Source of the DNA: Hymenolepis diminuta
Lineage: Eukaryota > Platyhelminthes > Cestoda > Cyclophyllidea > Hymenolepididae
Length of the DNA: 64,000 bases
Assembly: GCA_900708905.1 (NCBI GenBank)
Contig: CAADRB010000002.1
Span: 5,213,225-5,277,224, forward strand
Direction of reading: 5' to 3'
Shown here: positions 57,174 to 64,000 of the stretch, in pieces
How positions within the stretch are numbered: position 1 is the first letter of the stretch
Layout of the letters: every line of letters starts with the position of its first letter
Position numbers and translations under genes: made by a program
The notes under the pieces: generated by a model
The model's database searches: none
What the model was told of the DNA's origin: nothing
The model's input: only the letters and a program-made list of their open reading frames with translations

Positions 57174-59530
57174 GTATATTCATCCTCGTTCCATAGTAAA
57201 TTACATTTCTGAATCACACTTTTCATAAATTCCATCCTTTTCATATCTAGGAGGATGGACTACTTACGGCACAACGATGATTTCCCCTAGTTTTGTTCGT
57301 CTAACAGCGGATCAGAAAGGTTCTACCGCTGGCATATCCAACATCTACCCACTTCACTCACGAGATTGGGAAGTTATCATCGATTTCAAGGTTTTCGGTT
57401 CTAAGGGAACTCTGTTCGGAGATGGCTTTGCTTTTTGGTACACAGATACTCCTATCAAACCAGGAAATGCTCTTGGTGCTGAAGTTACATTTAAGGGTTT
57501 GGGAATCTTCTACGATACTTATAGTAACCACAATAGTGGGCATGGCCACGACTACCCCTATGTCAGTTGCATGGTTAACAACAGATCAATAGCTTATGAT
57601 CACGATCATGATGGTAATCAAACTCAACTAGCTGGCTGTCATTCCTCTTTCCGAAACAAGAATCACAAAACTCGTACTCGAATCACGTACTCTAAAAATA
57701 CACTCACGGTAAGTTGTGTTCTCAATTTGTACGTTAACTGAAATTGAAGAACTGTAATAGTAATGCTGTTTGCCTTTCTTTTTTAGGTGGACATGGATGT
57801 TAATCATCAAAACGAGTGGAAAAATTGTATTTCATTGGGTGGCGTACACCTTCCGACTGGTTATTATCTCGGTATTTCAGCTGCTACTGGTGACTTAACA
57901 GGTAAATTTAATTTTGTGCGTCTTTATACCATCTTGACTTGATCTCATCCGGGCACACACTATGTGTATAAATATTCATTTTAGTCACGTTTTTACTAAC
58001 TGTATTTTTATTCCTTTTTATTAGACACTCATGACATTCTATCTCTTAAAACCTACGATCTGGGTCTGCCGTACAGCGTAAGTTTTTTTACCTCAGATCA
58101 CTTACCTTTGAGTGCTAGTAGTAGTAGTTGGCAGAGTGCAGTGAATTGTTAGATAAAACTGAATAGCTTGCTTGCCAACATCCTTTGGTCATAACTCTTA
58201 TTATGGATACAAAACGCATTACCTGGTTGTATTAATCCCTCTATCATATATGTCTAAGATTAAAATACGCTCAATGAGTTGCCCTCGCATTTTAAAAGGA
58301 GAATTGTGAACATTTGAACAAAATTATGCCAAATCGGTGTGAGATTTCTATTCGGTTCATTTACTTATGAGATAACTGAGCATCGGTGAGTTAGTGGTCA
58401 ACGTCCATGTTTGCCACGTCAGTGATCATCAGTGTCAACTGATCAGTACTGGTCGATAAGAGGAGTAAAATGGGGATTTCCCATTGTGGTAGCTCCAGAA
58501 TCCTTTTTCTCCAAGACGAGTGTTAGCAAATGCTCTCCTTGTGGTTTGTGCATCGGTGACGCAGTGGTCAATGTGTACGTTTGCCAGATGAGAGATCCAT
58601 GCTCATCGGTCCATATCCAGTGATTTGGATGACTAACAGCACTGGTTAATTATGGTCAACAAGAAGAGTGGAGGAGTGGAATTTTCTTGTAAAAATGACT
58701 CCAGGATACATTCCCTCAAAGTTAGTGCTGATAACCCTTAACATTGTGAATTACGTTTGCGGTGATTAATAATTCCAAATGTAACATCGATTATGTTAAT
58801 TAATGTTTCGTTCTTTTAATTAGCTTGCAAAATTACTTATCGTTTCAGTTCTTTTGCTATCCATCTGATTAATATCACATTTCTAAAGTGTGATTTTGTT
58901 TATAACTGAAGCGTTGGGTAGTAAACTGTTCTAGATTGCAGGAATTGAGGCCTTCATGAATGTAAGACGTAAGGTGGGGAGTTTAGTAAACTGAAGTCAT
59001 AATGGTAACTAGACCGTGTGGTGATTACTGATTTAACCAAACAGCTTTTAGAGGCTCCTGTTAAAGAGTGTAATTCTACTAATTATTTCCTTTCTTTTCA
59101 TTTGCAGCAAGAAGAAATTCTTGAAGATCGAAGCATGATTGAACCTTATGCTGAATTGGCCGCAACTCCTAGAGGTAAGTCAATTTAAATGTAAATTTCA
59201 TCACGTTTGTGTTCACTGATGACCAAGTTATCGGTCAATCGGTGTGCGTCGAGACTGATTAATGTTGGTCAATAGACGAATGGCTGGATGCTAGTTTTTT
59301 GATCAAAGATGACCTAGGATTTCTTTCTTTCGTTCAAGATGTGTTGGGAAAATGTTCTCGAACACTAATATTTTTTTGTTTTTTTGCCAGAACATGTTCC
59401 GGATGTCCATAAGACTTCAATTTGGACCATATTCCTATACATTATCTTGGCTATTTTCATATTCTGCTTCTGTGTTGTGGGCTATGTGGTCTACTCGGGT
59501 AATCAACGTAGAAAGAGGCGACTATATTGA
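57074..59530 (+). CDS. LMAN2: VIP36/LMAN2-type L-type lectin, complete (6 exons)
   Basis: Exons 57074-57173, 57251-57708, 57787-57901, 58025-58077, 59108-59174 and 59391-59530 total 933 nt, 310 residues plus TGA, all GT-AG and in phase. A signal peptide occupies about residues 1-18 (WILICLSIFPSIRC). The luminal L-type lectin domain follows. The family's sugar-contact residues are present: Asp91 in GDGFAFWYT, Asn126 in DTYSN, His151 in YDHDHDG, and Gly221-Asp222-Leu223. Cys163 and Cys200 match the conserved disulfide. A transmembrane helix lies at about 276-299, with a short basic tail ending RKRRLY. Family knowledge: calcium-dependent binding of high-mannose glycans and sorting of glycoproteins between ER, cis-Golgi and beyond. 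The tail lacks the FF exit signal of ERGIC-53 and resembles the KRFY end of VIP36. Confidence 0.96.
57251..57708 (+). CDS. LMAN2: LMAN2 exon 2: most of the lectin domain
   Basis: From GGWTTYGTT to the Cys163 region and KNTLT. It carries the Asp91, Asn126 and His151 ligand residues and a His/Gly-rich loop (NHNSGHGHDYPY). There are N-glycosylation sequons at NNRS and NQT. Phase 0 exit at ACG|GTAAGT. The ORF that continues to 57741 is intron read-through. Confidence 0.96.
57787..57901 (+). CDS. LMAN2: LMAN2 exon 3: end of the carbohydrate-binding site
   Basis: It encodes VDMDVNHQNEWKNCISLGG and onward to GISAATGDLT with the GDL loop (221-223) and Cys200. It ends one base into an Asp codon. Confidence 0.95.
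58025..58077 (+). CDS. LMAN2: LMAN2 exon 4: end of lectin fold
   Basis: DTHDILSLKTYDLGLPYS, the last conserved beta-strand of the L-type lectin fold. Phase 0 exit at AGC|GTAAGT. Confidence 0.93.
58380..58535 (+). repeat. SINE-like repeat copy 10
   Basis: It has GCATCGGTGAGTTAGTGGTC, AACGTCCATGTTTGCCACGTC, CAGTACTGGTCGATAAGAGG and the tail CTCCAAGACGAGTGTTAGC. It lies head to tail with copy 11. Confidence 0.7.
58549..58740 (+). repeat. SINE-like repeat copy 11 (near full length)
   Basis: It has GCATCGGTGACGCAGTGGTC, GTTTGCCAGATGAGAGATCC, CATATCCAGTGATTTGGATG, CAGCACTGGTTAATTATGGTC and AACAAGAAGAGTGGAGGAG. A good query for finding genome-wide copies. Confidence 0.75.
59108..59174 (+). CDS. 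LMAN2: LMAN2 exon 5: stem region
   Basis: QEEILEDRSMIEPYAELAA encodes an acidic stem between the lectin domain and membrane. Acceptor TTTGCAG, donor G|GTAAGT. Confidence 0.92.
59215..59360 (+). repeat. SINE-like repeat copy 12 (internally deleted)
   Basis: ATCGGTGTGCGTCGAGACTG joins directly to ATTAATGTTGGTCAATAGAC, then CAAGATGTGTTGGGAAAATG. The tRNA-like head is mostly missing. It lies in LMAN2 intron 5 and ends 30 bp before the transmembrane exon. Confidence 0.6.
59391..59530 (+). CDS. LMAN2: LMAN2 exon 6: transmembrane helix and cytosolic tail
   Basis: EHVPDVHKTS precedes a hydrophobic helix (IFLYIILAIFIFCFCVVGYV) and the tail GNQRRKRRLY. The stop TGA lies at 59528-59530. A second open frame over this exon (59352-59555) is a shadow. 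Confidence 0.95.
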
Positions 59531-59762
59531 TCAAAGGCGGCGTGGAGACTTCTGAAAATAGGGTTCAATTCCAACTCACTCTTTTATTCTACGGTATGGT
59601 ATTATGACGGCCTTCTTTCTTCACTTGTACTTCCCTTGTACTTTTTCTACTTAAATTAACGTACTTTTATACTGTGTAAGGCTTACTGACTAACAGTATA
59701 AATTAATCCGAGTGTTTATGTATTTGGAGAATATCTCTTGTTTTCCAGTTTCAGAAGCCAAA

Positions 59763-59768
59763 AATAAA
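59763..59768 (+). terminator. LMAN2: LMAN2 polyadenylation signal
   Basis: Canonical AATAAA 233 nt after the stop codon, with no other candidate between. Predicted cleavage lies shortly downstream. Confidence 0.6.
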
Positions 59769-59879
59769 GATTATATATAAGTACTATCTACAGTAGGGAC
59801 GCATATGTATTTCATGAATAGTGATCAGTGGCAGTCTAGCAACTTCCACGGTGCTTTGAGTAAAACAAAGAGTGATAAT

Positions 59880-59990
59880 GGGTGCTTCGGTGACGTGGGG
59901 ATTAATGTGGATGTCTGCCAATTCATAGGTACCTCTGTGATGCCTTCTCTCTACACTTCTACTAGTGGCCTTAGGATGTTAGCCCAAGTC
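59880..59990 (+). repeat. SINE-like repeat copy 13 (degraded)
   Basis: TGCTTCGGTGACGTGGGGAT, GTGGATGTCTGCCAATTCA and GGATGTTAGCCCAAG follow the family order, though strongly diverged. Confidence 0.45.
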
Positions 59991-60410
59991 TTTTGAAATT
60001 TGTCATGGAACGATTGATCTCACTATACCCAGTCAGTAAAACTTCTCGTAAGAGCTTGACCAAACTAGATAGGGATCCTAATTCAAGATGTTGAAATGTG
60101 AGAATGAAGATTGAAGCAGAGGTGGGTAATGCGTCTTTGCACTGAGTTGTAGAACTTTGTCATTTCATATTGACCAAGTTATTGCAGGCGAATTTGACTC
60201 CCTGGTAAACTGCTGTAGGTAGTCTGGGCAGAATATAAGGTTACTATAGAAGAAATGCACGTTGTAACGGAATGAGTGTCTGAACGTAAATCATTCTTTA
60301 AAAATAATTTCCCTTGTTGTTTTTAAATTTGCGAACTGATCATTACGTAATGCAGCAGGTTAACCTTATTAGCTGTTTAAAACGTTTGCTAAATCAAAGT
60401 ATATCTCGTC

Positions 60411-60644
60411 TTGGAGAACTCAATAATCATAAGTTTTTTATGGTTATCTCTATTTAACTTAGTTTTAGGGTTTAAACGGACGAAATTCGAAAGAAAACAC
60501 CCCGAGAAAAATCAGTATACTGACGAAATCAGCAGTGATGAAATGTTCGAACAAATGGCACAACAGAGATCCAGATCAATTTTAATTGGCCTTTTTATAG
60601 ATCGTTATTATGAAAGGCAACAAGTGTTTCAAATTCAAATTTAA
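60411..60644 (+). CDS. Small ORF with signal-peptide-like N-terminus (uncertain)
   Basis: 77 codons starting MENSIIISFLWLSLFNLVLG, a plausible secretion signal. A charged part follows (KFERKHPEKNQ; DEISSDEMFEQMAQQ). I do not recognise a family. It could be the first exon of a small secreted-protein gene related to the duplicated traces at 60890-61600, or a chance ORF. The start codon and lack of homology evidence keep this tentative. Confidence 0.3.
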   Translation: MENSIIISFLWLSLFNLVLGFKRTKFERKHPEKNQYTDEISSDEMFEQMAQQRSRSILIGLFIDRYYERQQVFQIQI

Positions 60645-60889
60645 ACCTATCCAAAACTGTTAACATTGAATAGATCTCTAAGGTTTATTGCGAATTAGAG
60701 CACCCAAATTTGGGATCCAGTTGTCCATGAATTAGTTCTGCCGATTTGAAAAGGGGAGGTTCCAAAATCCTAGCACCTCATTATCACCAATAATATGAGT
60801 AGTGAGACATAACGATGTGGCGATTATTGCAGAATTCTTCTGGAAATCCAATTTTAATAAGCTACAAAAGCTGCTTTTCGGGTCCTAGA

Positions 60890-61600
60890 TGATGTCAGAA
60901 GACTACGACTTCGTTCCCAAGTTATAGCTATGAATCCTGCCCAAGTTAACGAACACGGCAGACACTATCAAAGATTGATAAATTTGAATAGAAAAATGAA
61001 TTATTTAACCCTCATACTGCTAGACGAATAACTTCCATGAAGGAAGGCCGCGTGGGAAGGAATCAAATGATCTCTATGCAGAAGAGATTTAATGATTCAT
61101 TGCCACAATCTGATGAAGTTACGCCATTATTACAAATGTATTCTAGAAACCCATTTTCACTGTTGGCCTTGGTGTGGACATTGGTGATCAGCCTGTTGAT
61201 GCTCTCGGTAGAATAACACATCATCAAAAAGCCAGACCAATAAATGTAGGCCAGGTGAACGAATATGGCATTAATTACCAAAGAAATACAAATGTGAATT
61301 AAAAATGAAATGTTTAAGCCTCATAATCGCAAGACATATAGCTGCCTTGAATATATGCCGCAGAAGAAATCAAATGAACTCTTTGATATTTCGCAAAAAT
61401 TTGATGTACTTGTGCTGTTGGACAATACAGAGAATGCAATTACCTCTATGTTTTCCTGCACGCCTAATATCAAATCGAGAAATCCATCCAGCGAAGGAAA
61501 ACTTACTTTTCAAACTCTGACTCCTGCCTCCAATTCCATACACCGAGTACAGATTTTTGAAAGGAAGCTTGATGATGTGAACATCTGGGGTAATTAAGAG
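60890..61600 (+). pseudogene. Decayed tandem duplication with coding traces
   Basis: Unit A (about 60943-61100) and unit B (about 61245-61400) are diverged copies of one sequence. In one frame A reads QVNEHGRHYQR and B reads QVNEYGINYQR. After a frame change A reads FNPHTARRITS and B FKPHNRKTYS. Unit A then runs into a hydrophobic C-terminus (LLALVWTLVISLLMLS) before a stop. The shared protein-level pattern with frame breaks suggests a duplicated and broken gene. Family unknown. Confidence 0.4.
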
Positions 61601-62674
61601 GTATGATGTCTTTACGTTTGCCATATTTGTATTCGGTTAGTGCAATAAATGCTCTTATTGAGGCTTGAAACTGTTTTCTTTGATTTGCTTAAGCTAGACC
61701 ACAGCAAAGTACGATTTCCTTAAATTTTGCATATGAATATTTTTGTTTTTTTTGAAAATATTTCATCCTCCTATGAATTCTTAGAATCGTTGTTATTTGC
61801 CAAGGGTAAAACTGCTTTACTTATCATACCGGTTTAGGTTTAGAGCTACCTCCTTACATATCTAATGATTTACTTAGAGGCTGATAGAAAATAAAAGTCC
61901 TTGTTGAACTCAGAAGAACAACAGATGAGTTGGACAAGCGGTTTGTGGGACGGTCGAAAGGAAGGAGAGAGGAAATAAAGGAGATTAGAAAGAAAATGCT
62001 GTCAAAACTGCATATGTGATAAACGAGATTATTGAAATGAGTGAAATAAAGAATTAGTTGGTCTGGCAGTTCATCGTGTGCGTACGTCTTGTTGACAGGG
62101 TATGTCCTTGTTTATGTGACTCACTTTGATTATTAAATTAAATAGACCTACGGATTACCTTGTATATACTGCATGGTCCTACTTTTGGGATGCGCAAGTA
62201 TTGGATATACGAAGGAAGGCAGCAGAATCTACGCCCTGTCGAGGGATAAACCATCTAAATCCCGAGTAGTCTCATGATACCTGTCAGCCTAATCAATATG
62301 TAGTTGCGTGCTTGTCTGAATGTCCAAACAGTTAGTCCAGACTAGCTTCTCCCTATCGATCCAGTCGTTACTTACATTCTTTCTCCAAACAGCTCCGTTA
62401 AAACGTAACTACATGTTTTGGAAGTAACTGCACGTCTGTTGTTTCTCTCACCGTGTATAAATCACCTGTATCCTAGAGATATCTGGTGGCGGAAACTGGA
62501 TGTCCTAGCATTACAATAGTATTGAAGAGTCTCATTTTACTTAGAGATGCATTTTAGATATAAGGTTTGGTAATAAAATGTTTTGGAATGTGTACGTGGA
62601 GACTACTGCGGGTGGTAGTGGAGCTTGAATCAGGCCTATTCGTAGAAAAGTCTTTATTGGGAGAAAGGATAGAA

Positions 62675-62882
62675 TCAAAGAGAGGAAGATGGTGGGGACG
62701 CAACATATGTATCTGCGTCTACTACAGCCGTTGGCTTTGGAGTCCTGGACTGGTTTGGGAAATCGCCTGATGTCTCGTCCGCTATGGCTACTTTCAGACA
62801 ATCAGTACTTTCTATTTCTTCTTCGTCATTCGTCAAAATTAAGATGCCCATCAGAGAGGGTGGAGGAGGTTGCAGAAGTTTT
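62675..62882 (-). CDS. Exon-like minus-strand ORF, possible gene 3' end
   Basis: Read from a possible acceptor (GGGTCAG) at 62883, it gives QPPPPSLMGIL, TNDEEEIESTDCLKVAIADE and TYVASPPSSSL, then TGA at 62675-62677. The acidic, Pro/Ser-rich composition is unlike the AT-driven ORFs around it. There is no known domain, and upstream exons were not established. Confidence 0.3.
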
Positions 62883-63178
62883 CTGACCCGATTACAGCTA
62901 ATGAAAACTTGATTAGAATTCTTCAGTTAACGTTGGAATTGAAGTTGGTTTGACCTCATACGTCGGACTCGATTTGTTGCAGGTTCTCTTAATTCATCAA
63001 TTTTCTCATTCTTTCAATTTCTTATCTTTGACTGATAACTTAATTAGCTTAACAAATTAAACCATTTTTTACCTCACTTCGATTTTAATTCATTTTCCAT
63101 CTTGTCAACTAATCATAGATTTTTTAACATATTGTAAATAGTTTTACAATGATAATGATATATAATTTGGCCGAATTA

Positions 63179-63535
63179 TCAAAGCTTATAGTTTTCATTT
63201 CTCATTAAAAGTAAATACTCGCTCCTGATATGCTTTAATCCACCGAAACCACCGTTTACTGCTTTAGCAGTCTGAGATATGCATCGGATGCTCGGGTAAT
63301 CGACCCTCGTGGAACAAAATCGAATTTCTTTAAATAGAATCCATAAACACCTCATTTTCATATCTCTTTGGTCGAAATTTTCATATTGGTAATTCGTAAG
63401 AAACCAATATTCACAATCATGCACCGCGGGTCTGAAATACGCTTTTATTGTATGTGCTATTCCAGCAAATTTACCAATTTTAAGGAATCTTATAACAGTG
63501 GGTTCTATGCTAATCACGGACACAACATTTTTCAC
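63179..63535 (-). CDS. Unrecognised minus-strand ORF of 118 codons
   Basis: It includes the protein-like stretches RFLKIGKFAGIAHTIKAYF and FRPAVHDCEYWFLTNYQYE. Acceptor-like sequence (GTGATTAG) lies within its start. It could be an exon of the same gene as the ORF at 62675-62882, or chance. No family recognised. Confidence 0.25.
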   Translation of the reverse strand: MKNVVSVISIEPTVIRFLKIGKFAGIAHTIKAYFRPAVHDCEYWFLTNYQYENFDQRDMKMRCLWILFKEIRFCSTRVDYPSIRCISQTAKAVNGGFGGLKHIRSEYLLLMRNENYKL

Positions 63536-63767
63536 AATGAGTCATATTCTTCTGCATATCTTTTGCCGTCCACGATACAAGGATGTGGTTGTGATGAAAC
63601 AGAAAGTATCTTATAGACGATTATGAGTGTTGACCCGTTATTATTGGAATTTTTATGAGCACAAACTGGGGGTATTCGAACGAATTAGCATCACTTTTTT
63701 TCGTATGAATTACGTCTTTGGCTGCCTGAAAATAATGGTTCGGCAAGACCGTGTGTTCTGAAGGATA

Positions 63768-64000
63768 ACTCTCTATGCATTTCCAGAATTACCTTTTATT
63801 CGCATTCTCCACGATAATACCTCAATTTTTCCGCCCACGAAGTTGGAGCGACCTCATTTATGTCCCTATGACGCATAAACCCCGTCTGCCATGTCTAAAC
63901 GCGTCCATCGATTTCCCCTCTTTTCTATAACCGCCTCGCTTCACTTAAAAGGCACATCTGCGCTCATGCTCTGGCGTGGCCTTACCCAAGTGACTCATAT
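63768..64000 (+). repeat. Dispersed repeat R3, plus-strand copy cut by the window end
   Basis: It matches the minus-strand copy at 50712-50940 base block for base block from TCTATGCATTTCCAG to CTTACCCAAGTGACTCAT. The two copies are about 13 kb apart in opposite orientation. The stop TAA in GACGCATAA breaks the frame that is open in the other copy. Confidence 0.75.

Larger units (their letters stand above)
58078..59107 (+). other. LMAN2 intron 4 (1.03 kb)
   Basis: The only long intron of the gene; the others are 77-216 bp. Its extra length is partly explained by two adjacent SINE-like copies at 58380-58740. Confidence 0.9.
59531..64000. other. Region downstream of LMAN2
   Basis: It holds the LMAN2 3' untranslated region, SINE-like copy 13, a 77-codon ORF with a signal-peptide-like start, a decayed duplication (60890-61600), exon-like minus-strand ORFs (62675-62882 and around 63200-63530) and a partial R3 copy. 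I see no clear complete gene. Positions 61625-62500 show only AT-rich sequence. Confidence 0.6.

Noticed and set aside
57358..57549. Minus-strand ORF antisense to LMAN2 exon 2
   Set aside because: It arises from the codon composition of the sense gene; there is no independent evidence.
1..64000. CRISPR arrays, rRNA operons, intact tRNA genes, bacterial or phage genes
   Set aside because: None found. The tRNA-like segments are diverged parts of a repeat family, and the gene structures are those of an animal.

Overview
This is AT-rich animal nuclear DNA with multi-exon genes, GT-AG introns (some of 7-8.5 kb) and many old dispersed repeats. The three protein genes I can read, the long repeat-filled introns and a decayed mariner element suggest a flatworm, probably a tapeworm (cestode). 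That is inference from gene content and composition; no species marker is present. I see no bacterial features, CRISPR array, rRNA or intact tRNA gene.

Layout. (1) Positions 1-29952, plus strand: the 3' part of an Abl-family non-receptor tyrosine kinase. It runs from within the kinase N-lobe through the catalytic core, a proline-rich linker and the C-terminal F-actin-binding domain. The SH3, SH2 and ATP-loop exons lie left of the window. Seven exons join in one continuous frame of 813 codons. (2) 29953-32839: convergent intergenic region with two SINE-like repeats. (3) 48845 down to 32840, minus strand: a six-exon gene for a protein of about 544 residues with a 3CxxC-type zinc-binding domain (RTP/ZAR1-like zinc knuckle). 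I reconstructed it from splice sites and phase. (4) 48846-57073: an 8.2 kb divergent intergenic region with repeats and an LTR-like block. (5) 57074-59530, plus strand: a complete six-exon gene for a VIP36/LMAN2-type L-type lectin of 310 residues, with signal peptide, all expected sugar-binding residues and one transmembrane helix. (6) 59531-64000: repeats, a decayed tandem duplication with traces of a small secreted-protein gene, exon-like minus-strand ORFs and a partial dispersed repeat cut by the window edge.

The genes show no operon-like or functional link: one is a signalling/cytoskeletal kinase, one an unstudied zinc-binding protein, one a secretory-pathway cargo receptor. Most structure outside them is repetitive. 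I see at least thirteen copies of a tRNA-derived SINE-like element on both strands, a second dispersed family (here R2), a locally duplicated unit (R4), an inverted pair of another repeat (R3), a foldback element with two perfect arm segments, and one dead mariner. No previously undescribed biological system is evident. The most useful leads are the SINE family, the foldback element, the 3CxxC gene model, and a 41-nt candidate exon in abl whose inclusion would truncate the protein.
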